Below, one piece after another: positions 1-8,909 of a stretch of DNA of 64,000 nt. Each line of letters begins with the position of its first letter. The first letter of the stretch is position 1. A model generated the notes under the pieces. It made no database searches. It was given only the letters and a program-made list of their open reading frames with translations, and was not told the origin of the DNA. Source of the stretch: Erysipelotrichaceae bacterium (GTDB lineage: Bacteria; Bacillota_I; Bacilli_A; Erysipelotrichales; Erysipelotrichaceae); the NCBI GenBank assembly GCA_017512885.1, contig JAFWEP010000047.1:56457-120456 (forward strand), written 5' to 3'. The translations under genes and the position numbers were made by a program.

Positions 1-162
1 AACCGTGCCAACGGTTCCAAGATCTGCTTCGATGACAACGCTGCCGTTATCATCAAGGACGATCTGACACCGGTCGGTACGCGTATCTTCGGTCCGGTAG
101 CCAGAGAACTTCGTGACAGAGGTTTCATGAAGATCGTCTCGCTCGCACCGGAAGTATTGTAA
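1..162 (+). CDS. rplN: 50S ribosomal protein L14, 3' end only
   Basis: The window opens inside this gene. The visible 53 codons encode the C-terminal part of uL14, recognisable from the motif [14 protein letters not shown] and the ending [10 protein letters not shown] followed by TAA. L14 sits at the subunit interface of the 50S particle and binds 23S rRNA. It is followed 14 bases later by rplX with a strong AGGAGG ribosome binding site, the usual order of the spc operon. The start lies outside the window. Confidence 0.97.
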   Translation, partial: NRANGSKICFDDNAAVIIKDDLTPVGTRIFGPVARELRDRGFMKIVSLAPEVL

Positions 163-176
163 GGAGGACGACTTCT

Positions 177-497
177 ATGAAGATCAAGAAGGGTGATAAA
201 GTAAAGGTCATCACCGGCAGTGACAAGGGCACGATCGGTGAAGTCGTGGCTGTGATCCCGGCCAAGAACAAGGTCATCGTTGAAGGCGTCAACGTTGCAA
301 AGGTATCTCAGAAGCCTACGCAGGCAAATCCGGACGGAGGCATCGTCTCCAAGGAAATGCCGATCGACGCTTCCAATGTCATGCTGTATGACAGCAAGTC
401 GAAGAAGGCTTCCCGTGTCGGTTTCCGTGAAGAAAAGGGCGAGAAGGTCCGCTTCTTCAAGAAGTCCGGTACGACCGTTAAAGGAGGCAAGAAGTAA
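177..497 (+). CDS. rplX: 50S ribosomal protein L24
   Basis: A 106-residue uL24 with the N-terminal KOW motif ([20 protein letters not shown], residues 2-21) that contacts 23S rRNA and helps nucleate 50S assembly. The length is normal for Bacillota. A GGAGGACG site precedes the ATG. Its stop codon overlaps the rplE start by one base (TAATG), so translation of the two is probably coupled. Confidence 0.98.
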   Translation: MKIKKGDKVKVITGSDKGTIGEVVAVIPAKNKVIVEGVNVAKVSQKPTQANPDGGIVSKEMPIDASNVMLYDSKSKKASRVGFREEKGEKVRFFKKSGTTVKGGKK

Positions 498-1036
498 TGA
501 ACCGCCTGCAGGAAAGATATAACAGCGAGATCAAGAAGAACCTGATGAAGGAATTCAACTATACCTCCGTCATGGAAGTTCCGCGTCTCGAAAAGATCGT
601 TATCAACCTCGGTGTCGGCGATGCGATCGCTGATCCGAAGCGCCTGGAAGAGGCTGTCTCCGAACTGACGGCTCTCGCCGGTCAGAAGCCAGTCATCACC
701 AAGGCCAAGAAGTCCGTTGCGAACTTCAAGCTGCGTGAAGGCATGGAGATCGGCTGCAAGGTCACGCTCCGTAAGGACCACATGTGGGAATTCCTGGATA
801 AGCTCGTATCCATCGCTCTGCCGCGGGTAAGAGACTTCCACGGTGTTTCCAACACGGCCTTCGACGGCCGCGGCAACTATACGCTCGGTGTCAAGGAACA
901 GATCATCTTCCCGGAGATCCAGTACGATAAGGTACAGCATGTCCGCGGTATGGATATCGTTATCGTCACCAGCGCGAAGACCAATGATGAAGCGAAGGCC
1001 CTGCTGAGAGAACTCGGCATGCCGTTCGCCAAGTAA
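497..1036 (+). CDS. rplE: 50S ribosomal protein L5
   Basis: A 179-residue uL5, the 5S rRNA-binding protein of the central protuberance. The signature [11 protein letters not shown] (residues 33-43) and the C-terminal block [19 protein letters not shown] are present and the length is standard. It starts at an ATG overlapping the rplX stop, with AAAGGAGG inside the end of rplX as ribosome binding site, and is followed by rpsN after 17 bases. Confidence 0.98.
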   Translation: MNRLQERYNSEIKKNLMKEFNYTSVMEVPRLEKIVINLGVGDAIADPKRLEEAVSELTALAGQKPVITKAKKSVANFKLREGMEIGCKVTLRKDHMWEFLDKLVSIALPRVRDFHGVSNTAFDGRGNYTLGVKEQIIFPEIQYDKVQHVRGMDIVIVTSAKTNDEAKALLRELGMPFAK

Positions 1037-1053
1037 GAGAGGAGAAACCTGAC

Positions 1054-1239
1054 ATGGCAAAGACTGCAATGAAGATCAAAGCTGCACGTCCGCAGAAGTT
1101 CTCGTCTCGTGAATACACCAGATGTGAACGTTGTGGACGTCCGCATTCCGTTTTAAGAAAGTATAAACTGTGCCGTATCTGCTTCCGTGAACTGGCTTAC
1201 AAGGGCCAGATCCCCGGAGTCCGGAAGGCCAGCTGGTAG
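1054..1239 (+). CDS. rpsN: 30S ribosomal protein S14, zinc-binding type
   Basis: A 61-residue uS14 of the short zinc-ribbon type. Two CxxC pairs are visible (CERC at 24-27 and CRIC at 40-43), which bind one Zn ion in this family. The short C+ form is typical of many Bacillota and differs from the about 89-residue zinc-free paralogue. It sits between rplE and rpsH as usual. The first residues ([16 protein letters not shown]) are conserved, supporting this ATG. Confidence 0.98.
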   Translation: MAKTAMKIKAARPQKFSSREYTRCERCGRPHSVLRKYKLCRICFRELAYKGQIPGVRKASW

Positions 1240-1257
1240 TAAGGAGGACATGCGATT

Positions 1258-1659
1258 ATGAATATGACAGATCCGATCGCCGATATGCTCACCAGGATCC
1301 GCAACGCGGTGAGAGCAAACGATAAGACGGTTGAGGTTCCCTGCTCGAAGGTCAAGTGTGAGATCGCACGTATCCTGAAGGATGAGCACTTCATCACCGA
1401 TTACGTCGTGACCGGTGAAGGTGTTACCGACAAGAAGATCGTGATCACCCTGAAGTACGGTCAGAACGATGAGAAAGTCATCTCCGGTCTGAAGCGTATC
1501 AGCAAGCCCGGTCTGCGTGTATACGCCAAGGCCGGTGCCGTTCCGCGCGTACTGAACGGCTTAGGTATTGCGATCATCTCGACTTCGCACGGCATGATGA
1601 CCGACCGCGATGCCCGCAAGCAGAACATTGGCGGCGAAGTAGTCGCTTACGTCTGGTAA
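1258..1659 (+). CDS. rpsH: 30S ribosomal protein S8
   Basis: A 133-residue uS8, which binds helix 21 of 16S rRNA and, in well-studied bacteria, represses the spc operon by binding its mRNA. The start [17 protein letters not shown] and the C-terminal signature [18 protein letters not shown] are both seen. The ribosome binding site is AAGGAGG. I did not find an obvious S8-type mRNA site within this stretch. Confidence 0.98.
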   Translation: MNMTDPIADMLTRIRNAVRANDKTVEVPCSKVKCEIARILKDEHFITDYVVTGEGVTDKKIVITLKYGQNDEKVISGLKRISKPGLRVYAKAGAVPRVLNGLGIAIISTSHGMMTDRDARKQNIGGEVVAYVW

Positions 1660-1677
1660 TAGTTAAGGAGAAAATGA

Positions 1678-2220
1678 ATGTCACGTATCGGGAATAAAAC
1701 GATTACCATTCCGGCTGGCGTTGAATTCAGCGTCAACGGCAATGAGGTGACGGTAAAAGGTCCTAAAGGGACATTGACGCGTCAGTTCAGCCCGCTCATT
1801 TCCATTGAAAATGACAACGGCACATTAACCTGCGTTCGTGCGAACGAGGAAAAACACACCAAGCAGCTGCACGGTACGACCCGCGCTCTGCTCAACAACA
1901 TGATCGTCGGCGTAACGAACGGCTTCAGCAAGAAGCTGATCGTTGACGGTATCGGTTATCGTGCTGCCATGGCCGGCAACACCCTGACCATGAACCTGGG
2001 CTACTCTCACGAGATCAAGTATGTCGTCGAAGAGGGCGTCAAGGTCGAATGCCCGAAGGCCAACGAGATCGTTGTCTCCGGTATCGATAAGCAGCGCGTC
2101 GGTGAAGTCGCTGCCAACATCCGTGCTTTCCGGAAACCGGAACCCTACAAGGGCAAGGGTATCCATTACGAAGATGAGCACATCCGTCGTAAGGAAGGCA
2201 AGACGGCTGGTAAGAAGTAA
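1678..2220 (+). CDS. rplF: 50S ribosomal protein L6
   Basis: A 180-residue uL6 with two tandem related domains. The N-terminal motif SRIGNKTITIPAGV and the C-terminal signature KPEPYKGKGIHYEDEHIRRKEGKTAGKK are intact. L6 lies near the sarcin-ricin loop and the GTPase-associated centre of the 50S subunit. Spacing to rplR is 18 bases, with an AAAGGAG site. Confidence 0.98.
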   Translation: MSRIGNKTITIPAGVEFSVNGNEVTVKGPKGTLTRQFSPLISIENDNGTLTCVRANEEKHTKQLHGTTRALLNNMIVGVTNGFSKKLIVDGIGYRAAMAGNTLTMNLGYSHEIKYVVEEGVKVECPKANEIVVSGIDKQRVGEVAANIRAFRKPEPYKGKGIHYEDEHIRRKEGKTAGKK

Positions 2221-2238
2221 GGAGAAAGGAGAGAAGAC

Positions 2239-2595
2239 ATGTTTAAACAGGTTTCTAAGAATAAAGAACGTCAGAGAAGACATGCGCGTATCCGCAAGAA
2301 GATCAGCGGTACTGCCGAATGCCCGCGTCTCAGCGTATTCCGCTCCAATAAGCACATCTCCTGCCAGCTGATCGATGATGTTGCCGGTAACACTCTGGCA
2401 TCCTGCTCATCTCTGCAGCTGAAGCTGGAACACGGCGGAAACATCGATGCCGCCAAGGCTGTCGGTGAAGGCATCGCCAAGGCAGCTCAGGAAAAGAATA
2501 TCGAAAGAGTCGTCTTCGATCGCGGAGGCTACATCTATCACGGAAGAGTCAAGGCTCTCGCGGAAGCGGCAAGAGAAGCCGGTCTGAAGTTCTAG
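2239..2595 (+). CDS. rplR: 50S ribosomal protein L18
   Basis: A 118-residue uL18 that binds 5S rRNA together with L5 and L25-type partners. Conserved features are [18 protein letters not shown] near the N-terminus and the C-terminal [20 protein letters not shown]. The length is normal. It is followed directly by the extended rpsE with only 10 bases between. Confidence 0.98.
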   Translation: MFKQVSKNKERQRRHARIRKKISGTAECPRLSVFRSNKHISCQLIDDVAGNTLASCSSLQLKLEHGGNIDAAKAVGEGIAKAAQEKNIERVVFDRGGYIYHGRVKALAEAAREAGLKF

Positions 2596-2605
2596 GAGAA
2601 AAACT

Positions 2606-3244
2606 ATGGAAGAAAACAAAACTGTGAATACGGCAGAAACTCCGGAAACTCCGGCAGCTCCGGCTGAACAGGCCGATCGCCGCAACGATCGCCGCGGCGG
2701 CAGAAATGACCGCGGCAGCAACCGTGGCCCGCGCCGCAACGGCGGACGCTTCGGCCGCGAACAGAAAGAATTCGAAGAGCGCGTTATTTCCATCAACCGT
2801 GTATCCAAGACCCTGAAGGGCGGCCGCAAGATGCGTTTCTCGGTCCTGGTCGTCATCGGTGACCGCAAGGGCCGTGTCGGCTTCGGTATCGGTAAGGCCA
2901 ACGAAGTACCGGATGCCATCCGCAAGGCTCTGGAAAACGCCAAGAAGCACGTTATCCGTGTTCCGCTGACCAACGGTTTCCGCACCATCACCCACACTGT
3001 GATCGGTGAATACGGTTCCGGCAAGGTCATCCTGAAACCGGCTTCCGAAGGTACCGGTGTCGTCGCCGGCGGAGCTGTCCGTGCCGTTCTCGAACTGGCC
3101 GGATGCACCGACGTCCTGTCCAAGTGCCTCGGTTCCCGTACCCCGATCAACGTTGTCCGGGCTACGATGGCCGGTCTCCAGCAGCTCAAGACCGTCAACG
3201 GTGTTGCAAAACTGCGTGAAATGAAAGTCGAAGAAATTCGCTAG
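2606..3244 (+). CDS. rpsE: 30S ribosomal protein S5 with an extra N-terminal tail
   Basis: A uS5 of 212 residues. The canonical part begins near residue 53 ([20 protein letters not shown]), contains the S5 RNA-binding domain and the C-terminal ribosomal fold ([16 protein letters not shown] block [19 protein letters not shown]), and matches an ordinary S5 of about 160 residues. In front is an unusual tail of about 50 residues: first acidic and Ala/Pro-rich (residues 1-22), then Arg/Gly/Asn-rich with RGG-like repeats (residues 23-50). The start is fixed by AGGAGAAAAACT before the ATG. A GTT/ATC codon run downstream offers no better start at the canonical N-terminus. The tail may add RNA or protein contacts; its role is not known to me. 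Confidence 0.96.
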   Translation: MEENKTVNTAETPETPAAPAEQADRRNDRRGGRNDRGSNRGPRRNGGRFGREQKEFEERVISINRVSKTLKGGRKMRFSVLVVIGDRKGRVGFGIGKANEVPDAIRKALENAKKHVIRVPLTNGFRTITHTVIGEYGSGKVILKPASEGTGVVAGGAVRAVLELAGCTDVLSKCLGSRTPINVVRATMAGLQQLKTVNGVAKLREMKVEEIR

Positions 3245-3255
3245 GAGGATCTCTG

Positions 3256-3696
3256 ATGAATTTATTTGAATTAGAAGCGAATCCGGGCGCCCGCAAAGCA
3301 CGCAAGCGCATCGGCCGCGGCCAGGGTTCCGGTAACGGCAAGACTGCCGGCAAGGGCCAGAAGGGTCAGCTGTCGCGTTCCGGCGGCGGCAAGGGTCCGG
3401 GCTTCGAAGGCGGTCAGACTCCGATCTACAAGCGTATCCCGAAGCGCGGTTTCACCAACATCAACCGCAAGGTCTACGCTGTCGTCAATCTGAGTGATCT
3501 CAACCGTTTCGAGGATGGCGCAGTCGTCAACCCCGAAACGCTGAAGGCAGCCGGGCTCGTTAAGAAGGAGCTCGCAGGTATCAAAGTTCTGGGCAGCGGC
3601 AATCTGGAAAAGAAACTGACCGTTTCCTGCCATGCGGTATCTGCTTCTGCCAAAGCGGCTATTGAAAAGGCAGGCGGCACCGTCGAGGTACTGTAA
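3256..3696 (+). CDS. rplO: 50S ribosomal protein L15
   Basis: A 146-residue uL15. The Gly/Lys-rich N-terminal tail ([20 protein letters not shown]) penetrates the 50S core in this family, and the C-terminal globular part ends in [14 protein letters not shown]. It directly follows rpsE, with 11 bases between. The usual small gene rpmD (L30) should lie here but there is no room for it. secY starts two bases after the rplO stop. Confidence 0.98.
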   Translation: MNLFELEANPGARKARKRIGRGQGSGNGKTAGKGQKGQLSRSGGGKGPGFEGGQTPIYKRIPKRGFTNINRKVYAVVNLSDLNRFEDGAVVNPETLKAAGLVKKELAGIKVLGSGNLEKKLTVSCHAVSASAKAAIEKAGGTVEVL

Positions 3697-3698
3697 CG

Positions 3699-4973
3699 AT
3701 GTTCTCCGTATTCGTCGATTTCTTCAAGAATAAGGACATCCGCAGAAAGATCTGGTTCACACTGGCCATGCTGTTCGTCTTCCGCCTGGGAGCGGCGATT
3801 CCGGCACCAGGGATCAATGATACGATCATCCAGCTCGGAAGCAACTCGATCCTGGCGATGATGAGCTTACTGGGTGGCGGAGCCATCGAACAGATGTCCA
3901 TCTTCTCACTCGGCGTCGGACCTTACATCACCGCATCCATCATCATCCAGCTGCTGAGCATGGATATCATCCCGGCATTGACCGAGATGGCCAAGGACGG
4001 CAAGAAGGGCCGTGAACAGATGGACCGCATCACCCGTTATCTGGGTGCAGTCATGGCTCTGGTACAGGGTTACTTCATCGTCCAGCTGCTCTCCAACCAG
4101 TACGGTGTTGTGGAGAATCCGGGCTTTGCCACCTACCTTTACATTTCTGTGATCTTCACAGCAGGCACCATGTTCCTGCTGTGGATCGGCGACCAGATCA
4201 CGACGAAGGGCGTCGGAAACGGTGTTTCCATGATCATCTTCGCCGGTATCGTCGCCAGTATGCCGAACAACTTCCGTACCGTCTATGCGACTCTGGTCGG
4301 CACCGACGGCGGAGCCGGCGGATGGACCAAATTCATCATCTACATCATCATGTACCTGCTGATCATCGTCGGCGTCGTACTGATGCAGATGGCAGAAAGA
4401 AGGATCCCGATCCAGTATTCCTCTTCCCGGCCGCTGAACCGTTCGAAGGGCGATCTGAATCACCTGCCGTTAAAGATCAACTCGGCTTCCGTTATTCCGG
4501 TCATCTTCACCGGAGCCCTGATCCAGGGCCCGCAGATCATCGCTTCCTGGGTCAACCAGGATGCCTACAAATGGCTCTCTGATTTCTTTGATTTCAGCAA
4601 GCCCTATGTACTGGTGATCTATGGTATCCTGGTCATCCTGTTCACTTTCTTCTATACGAACCTGACCGTAGATCCGGCCAAGATCGCAGAGAATCTGGAC
4701 TCTCAGCATTCCTTCATTCCGGGCGTACGTCCGGGTAAGGAAACGCAGGCTTATGTCAGCAAGGTCCTGAACCGCATCACCTGCCTCGGCGCATTGCTGC
4801 TGATGGGCATCGCGGTCCTGCCTTACATCGTCTCTCAGCTGACGGGTCTGCCCACCAGTGCTGCCTTAGGCGGTACCGGTATCATCATCGTCGTCGGTGT
4901 CGCGATGGACACGATCAAGACGCTTAAAGGTCAGTTAACGACAAAGCAGTATCGCAGCTTTGTCGGTCGTTAA
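3699..4973 (+). CDS. secY: Protein translocase channel subunit SecY
   Basis: A 424-residue SecY, the ten-helix membrane channel of the Sec translocon. Conserved elements are the N-terminal IRRKIWFTLAMLFVFRLGA, the plug and TM2 region (SLGVGPYITASIIIQLL), the cytosolic loop ending in YSSSRP and NHLPLKINSASVIPVIF, and the C-terminal FIPGVRPGKETQAYV. The length and helix spacing are normal. It starts at an ATG two bases after rplO and has no strong ribosome binding site of its own beyond GAGG in the end of rplO, so it is likely coupled to rplO. It supplies the export route for the many secreted proteins in this window. Confidence 0.98.
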   Translation: MFSVFVDFFKNKDIRRKIWFTLAMLFVFRLGAAIPAPGINDTIIQLGSNSILAMMSLLGGGAIEQMSIFSLGVGPYITASIIIQLLSMDIIPALTEMAKDGKKGREQMDRITRYLGAVMALVQGYFIVQLLSNQYGVVENPGFATYLYISVIFTAGTMFLLWIGDQITTKGVGNGVSMIIFAGIVASMPNNFRTVYATLVGTDGGAGGWTKFIIYIIMYLLIIVGVVLMQMAERRIPIQYSSSRPLNRSKGDLNHLPLKINSASVIPVIFTGALIQGPQIIASWVNQDAYKWLSDFFDFSKPYVLVIYGILVILFTFFYTNLTVDPAKIAENLDSQHSFIPGVRPGKETQAYVSKVLNRITCLGALLLMGIAVLPYIVSQLTGLPTSAALGGTGIIIVVGVAMDTIKTLKGQLTTKQYRSFVGR

Positions 4974-4982
4974 GGAGCGAAA

Positions 4983-5630
4983 ATGAATCTTCTTATCATT
5001 GGCGCACCCGGAACGGGTAAAGGCACGATGTCCGAGCTTCTCATCGAGAAGTACGGCGTCATTCATATCTCTACCGGAGATATGCTGCGGGAAAGTGTCG
5101 CTGCCGGCACCGAAGTCGGTCTGAAGGCACAGTCCTACATGACAGCCGGTCTCCTGGTCCCCGATGAAGTCATTCACGGGGTCATCGTGGAAAGACTGGC
5201 AAAACCGGATATCGATCAGGGCTTCCTGATGGACGGGTACCCGCGTACCCTCGCTCAGGCAGCGGATCTTGACGGGATCCTGAAGGAGCTCGGCAAGAAG
5301 ATCGACTGCGTCATCAACCTGGAACTGGACGAGGAAGTGCTCGTCGGCCGGATCACCGGCAGACGGACCTGCCCCCAGTGCAAAGCGATCTATCATGTCG
5401 TCAACAAGCCCCCGCGGGTCGAAGGCATCTGTGATGTCTGCGGCAGCGAGCTGGTGACGCGCAAGGACGATACGGCGGAAAGTCTGAAGACCAGACTGAA
5501 TGCCTATCACGAATCGACGAGACCTGTCATCGAATATTACGAGAAACAGGGATTAGTGCGTACGATCGATGCCAACCACGCTCCGGAAGAGGTCTTCGCC
5601 TCTATCCGGAAGGCGGTCGAGGAAGCATGA
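4983..5630 (+). CDS. adk: Adenylate kinase, zinc-lid type
   Basis: A 215-residue adenylate kinase, which interconverts ATP + AMP and 2 ADP. The P-loop GAPGTGKGT is at residues 7-15, the AMP-binding segment STGDMLR follows near 31-37, and the LID carries four cysteines (C130, C133, C150, C153), the zinc-binding Cys4 form common in Gram-positives. Its last codons overlap map by four bases (GCATGA), so the two are translationally coupled. secY-adk-map is the conserved gene order. Confidence 0.98.
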   Translation: MNLLIIGAPGTGKGTMSELLIEKYGVIHISTGDMLRESVAAGTEVGLKAQSYMTAGLLVPDEVIHGVIVERLAKPDIDQGFLMDGYPRTLAQAADLDGILKELGKKIDCVINLELDEEVLVGRITGRRTCPQCKAIYHVVNKPPRVEGICDVCGSELVTRKDDTAESLKTRLNAYHESTRPVIEYYEKQGLVRTIDANHAPEEVFASIRKAVEEA

Positions 5631-6385
5631 TCACGATCAAATCAGCCAGGGAAGTAGCCCTGATGAAGGAAGCGAGCCGGGTCGTAGCTTACGTCCTGAA
5701 CCGCATCGGCGAGTATATCAAACCGGGTGTCAGCACCTGGGAGATCGATAGGGTCGCCGAAGAAATGATCCTTTCTCAGGGCTGCACCCCGGGATTCAAA
5801 GGGTATGAAGGATTCCCGAATGCCTGCTGCATCTCGGTGAACGAGATGCTGGTGCATGGGATCCCTTCCAAGAAGATCATCCTGAAAGAAGGGGACATCG
5901 TGACCGTCGATGTGGGAGCCACCTATAAGGGCTACCAGGGCGACGGAGCCTGGACCTTCGCTGTCGGCGAAGTGACAGATCCGCGGGTCCTCGAACTGAT
6001 GGAGGTCACCAAAGAAGCTCTCTACAAAGGGATCGAACAGGCAAAGCCCTACAATCGGGTAGGAGACATTGCCAACGCGATTCAGACCTATGTCGAAGCC
6101 CACGGCTTCTCGCTGCCGGTAGAATATACCGGACACGGCATCGGCAAGGGCCTGCACGAGGATCCGGCTGTTCCGAATGTCGGAAAGCCGCACACCATGG
6201 AAGTCCTGAAGAAGGGGATGTGCATCTGCATTGAACCGATGGTCTTCATGGGCAAACCGCATTGCCGTACACTGCCGGATGGCTGGGGCGTGGTATCCCG
6301 GGACGGTTCCTGGGCCGCTCACTATGAGCACGAGCTCCACATTACGGAAGACGGCTGCGAGATCTTGACAAAGGAGGATGATTGA
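5627..6385 (+). CDS. map: Methionine aminopeptidase type I
   Basis: A 252-residue type I methionine aminopeptidase that removes the initiator Met from nascent proteins. The pita-bread fold's metal ligands are recognisable: DVGATYKGYQGDGAW (two Asp), EYTGHGIGKGLHEDP (His), CIEPMVF (Glu) and the C-terminal HYEHELHITEDG (Glu). The ATG overlaps the adk stop. The TGA is followed immediately by the infA start. Confidence 0.98.
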   Translation: MITIKSAREVALMKEASRVVAYVLNRIGEYIKPGVSTWEIDRVAEEMILSQGCTPGFKGYEGFPNACCISVNEMLVHGIPSKKIILKEGDIVTVDVGATYKGYQGDGAWTFAVGEVTDPRVLELMEVTKEALYKGIEQAKPYNRVGDIANAIQTYVEAHGFSLPVEYTGHGIGKGLHEDPAVPNVGKPHTMEVLKKGMCICIEPMVFMGKPHCRTLPDGWGVVSRDGSWAAHYEHELHITEDGCEILTKEDD

Positions 6386-6604
6386 TTGGCGAAACAGGAT
6401 GTCATCGAGATGAGCGGAGAAGTCATCGACACTCTGCCCAACGCACAGTTTAAGGTGAAACTGGAGAATGGTCTGGAAATCATAGCCCACGTTTCCGGTA
6501 AAATCCGTATGAATCACATTCGCATTTTACCGGGCGACCCCGTGACCGTTGCCTTATCACCTTATGATCTAACACGTGGGCGAATCACCTTTCGACACAA
6601 ATAA
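6386..6604 (+). CDS. infA: Translation initiation factor IF-1
   Basis: A 72-residue OB-fold IF-1 that binds the 30S A site. The sequence runs from [19 protein letters not shown] to [14 protein letters not shown] at full length. The start codon is TTG, directly abutting the map TGA. The ribosome binding site AAAGGAGG lies inside the last codons of map. A TTG start gives the conserved length; no ATG is available. Confidence 0.97.
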   Translation: MAKQDVIEMSGEVIDTLPNAQFKVKLENGLEIIAHVSGKIRMNHIRILPGDPVTVALSPYDLTRGRITFRHK

Positions 6605-6624
6605 GGTTTTAGGAGGAAGAACTG

Positions 6625-6738
6625 ATGAAAGTAAGACCGTCTGTAAAACCGATCTGCGACAAGTGCCGCGTTATCAAGCGTAAGGGTCGCGTGATGGTTA
6701 TCTGTGAAAACCCTAAGCACAAGCAGAGACAGGGTTAA
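6625..6738 (+). CDS. rpmJ: 50S ribosomal protein L36
   Basis: A 37-residue bL36 beginning [19 protein letters not shown] and ending NPKHKQRQG. The zinc ligands are C11, C14, C27 and H32 (the C+ form). An AGGAGG site precedes the ATG. infA-rpmJ-rpsM is the conserved order. L36 is a late-assembling protein near the peptidyl transferase region. Confidence 0.97.
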   Translation: MKVRPSVKPICDKCRVIKRKGRVMVICENPKHKQRQG

Positions 6739-6752
6739 TTGGAGGAAAGAAA

Positions 6753-7118
6753 ATGGCTCGTATTGCAGGAGTAGATATTCCGAATAACAAGCGTGTTGTC
6801 ATCGCTCTGACCTACATCTACGGTGTTGGTCCGACGACCGCAAAGAAGGTCCTCGCTGAAAACAATATCAGTGAAGATATCCGTGTCAAGGATCTGACTG
6901 ACGATCAGGTCAATGCGATCCGTAAGACACTGGATGAATACAAGCTCGAGGGCGACCTCAAGCGTGAAACATCCCTCAACATCAAGCGACTGATGGAGAT
7001 CGGCTGCTACCGTGGCATCCGTCATCGTAAGGGTCTGCCGGTCCATGGTCAGCGTACCAAGACCAATGCCCGTACCCGCAAAGGTCCGCGTCGTACTGTC
7101 GCGAATAAGAAGAAGTAA
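6753..7118 (+). CDS. rpsM: 30S ribosomal protein S13
   Basis: A 121-residue uS13 of the 30S head, contacting the P-site tRNA and L5. The N-terminal [19 protein letters not shown] and the C-terminal [19 protein letters not shown] and [12 protein letters not shown] are all present. The length is standard. The ribosome binding site is GGAGGAAAG. Confidence 0.98.
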   Translation: MARIAGVDIPNNKRVVIALTYIYGVGPTTAKKVLAENNISEDIRVKDLTDDQVNAIRKTLDEYKLEGDLKRETSLNIKRLMEIGCYRGIRHRKGLPVHGQRTKTNARTRKGPRRTVANKKK

Positions 7119-7137
7119 GGTCAGGAGGTAGAAAGAA

Positions 7138-7527
7138 ATGGCACAGGCTAAAACTGTACGCAAAAAGCGCGTAAAGAAGAATGTCGTCAAGGGTGTCGCA
7201 CACATCCATTCGACCTTCAACAATACCATCGTCACTATCACTGACGAAGGCGGCAACGTCGTATCCTGGAGCTCTGCCGGAGCCCTCGGTTACAAGGGTT
7301 CCCGTAAATCCACTCCTTATGCCGCTCAGATGGTCTCTGAAGCAGCCGGCAAAACGGCTATGGACCATGGCATGAAGACCGTTGAAGTCAACGTCAAAGG
7401 TCCGGGTCCGGGACGTGAAGCTGCGATCCGTGCCCTGCAGGTAGCAGGTCTCGAGATCACGGCGATCAACGACGTCACGCCGATCCCGCACAACGGATGC
7501 CGTCCGCCGAAGAAACCGAGAGGCTAA
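7138..7527 (+). CDS. rpsK: 30S ribosomal protein S11
   Basis: A 129-residue uS11 of the 30S platform. Conserved blocks are [38 protein letters not shown] and the C-terminal [16 protein letters not shown]. Preceded by AGGAGGTAGAAAG and followed by rpoA after 12 bases. Confidence 0.98.
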   Translation: MAQAKTVRKKRVKKNVVKGVAHIHSTFNNTIVTITDEGGNVVSWSSAGALGYKGSRKSTPYAAQMVSEAAGKTAMDHGMKTVEVNVKGPGPGREAAIRALQVAGLEITAINDVTPIPHNGCRPPKKPRG

Positions 7528-7539
7528 GGAGGAGTATCG

Positions 7540-8499
7540 ATGCAGAAATTTGAACGGCCGAAGTATAAGATCGAGGAATTCGAAGAGAACGACAACTACG
7601 GAAAATTCGTCGTCTCCCCGCTTGAACGCGGTTTTGGTACGACGCTGGGCAACGCTCTGAGAAGAGTGATGCTGTCGTCGCTGCCGGGCGGTGCTGTCTA
7701 TTCTGTAAAGATCGAAGGTGTCTTTCATGAATTCTCCACAGTGAAAGGCGTAAAAGAAGACGTTACTCTGATCATCCTCAACATCAAGAACCTGATCCTC
7801 AAGATCAGTGGAGAAGAAGCTTATACCCTGCGCATCAATGCCAAGGGTCCCTGCACCGTCACTGCCGGCGACATCCTGCTGCCGGCCGGTGTCGAAGTCC
7901 TGAATCCGGAACTGGAGATCGCTCATATCGATAAGGGCGGTGTCCTGGATATGGAACTGAAGGCCAAGAACGGACGCGGATATGTCTCCGCTGACGAAAA
8001 CAAGCACCTTCATCAGAACTCTTCGCAGGGTATCGGTACGATCTACACCGATTCCATCTACACTCCGATCCAGCGCATGAACTTTACGGTCGAGCCGACC
8101 CGTGTCGGCCAGAGCGCCAAGTATGATGAACTGATCCTGGAAGTCTGGACGAACGGTTCGATCAAGCCGCAGGATGGTGTCTCGCTGGCTGCCAAGATCC
8201 TCATCGATCACTTCAGCCTGCTCATGAGCATCAATCCGGAAGTGGAAAAAGCAGATTCCGTCATGAAGGAATATGCCCACGAAAAAGATCCTAAGACAGT
8301 CAATATGTCCATTGAAGACCTTGATCTGACTGTCAGAAGTTACAACTGTCTGAAACGGGCGGGTATCGCTACTGTCGAAGAGCTTACCAGCCATACGGAA
8401 GAAGAAATGAGCCGTGTCCGCAACCTTGGCAAGAAGTCCCTCAAGGAAGTCAAGGAAAAGCTGGCCGAACTCGGTCTGTCCTTCCGGCAGTTTGATTAA
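7540..8499 (+). CDS. rpoA: RNA polymerase alpha subunit
   Basis: A 319-residue alpha subunit. The N-terminal dimerisation/assembly domain covers about residues 1-228 (FVVSPLERGFGTTLGNALRR near the start). A short linker leads to the C-terminal domain (about 245-315) with the helix-hairpin-helix region NCLKRAGIATVEELTSHTEE and KKSLKEVKEKLAELGL that binds UP elements and activators. Its place between rpsK and rplQ is conserved. Confidence 0.98.
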   Translation: MQKFERPKYKIEEFEENDNYGKFVVSPLERGFGTTLGNALRRVMLSSLPGGAVYSVKIEGVFHEFSTVKGVKEDVTLIILNIKNLILKISGEEAYTLRINAKGPCTVTAGDILLPAGVEVLNPELEIAHIDKGGVLDMELKAKNGRGYVSADENKHLHQNSSQGIGTIYTDSIYTPIQRMNFTVEPTRVGQSAKYDELILEVWTNGSIKPQDGVSLAAKILIDHFSLLMSINPEVEKADSVMKEYAHEKDPKTVNMSIEDLDLTVRSYNCLKRAGIATVEELTSHTEEEMSRVRNLGKKSLKEVKEKLAELGLSFRQFD

Positions 8500-8513
8500 G
8501 GAGGAAGAAAGCA

Positions 8514-8870
8514 ATGCAGAATCGTAAATTAGGCCGTACCGCCGACCATAGAAAAGCCCTGCTTCGCAACCAGGCTACGCAGCTGATCCTCAACGGCAAG
8601 CTCACCACGACCGAAAAGAAGGCCATGGAACTGCGCTCTGTTGTTGACGGGCTGATCACGCTGGCTCAGACCAATGACTTCAATGCCAAGAGAAGAGCCG
8701 CTGCTTACCTCGCTCCCCAGTCCAACAAGGACGGCAAGAGCGCGCTGAGCGTCTTGTTCAACGAAGTAGCTCCGAAGTATGCCGGCCGCAAGGGTGGTTA
8801 CACCCGCGTCACCAAGCTGGGTGTCCGCCGCGGTGATGCCGCTCCGGTCGCTACCATCGAGCTGGTCTAA
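8514..8870 (+). CDS. rplQ: 50S ribosomal protein L17
   Basis: A 118-residue bL17 (start MQNRKLGRTADHRKALLRNQ, end RRGDAAPVATIELV) that lines the exit of the peptide tunnel. It is the last gene of the run: a strong hairpin terminator starts nine bases after its stop. In many Bacillota the ecfA1-ecfA2-ecfT and truA genes follow here; in this window they do not. Confidence 0.98.
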   Translation: MQNRKLGRTADHRKALLRNQATQLILNGKLTTTEKKAMELRSVVDGLITLAQTNDFNAKRRAAAYLAPQSNKDGKSALSVLFNEVAPKYAGRKGGYTRVTKLGVRRGDAAPVATIELV

Positions 8871-8878
8871 GAATGAAT

Positions 8879-8905
8879 GCCATCCGGTCTCCCGGATGGC
8901 TTTTC
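8879..8905 (+). terminator. Terminator of the ribosomal operon
   Basis: Perfect 9-bp arms GCCATCCGG / CCGGATGGC with loop TCTC, followed by TTTTCGTTT. This is a rho-independent terminator directly after rplQ. Confidence 0.9.
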
Positions 8906-8909
8906 GTTT

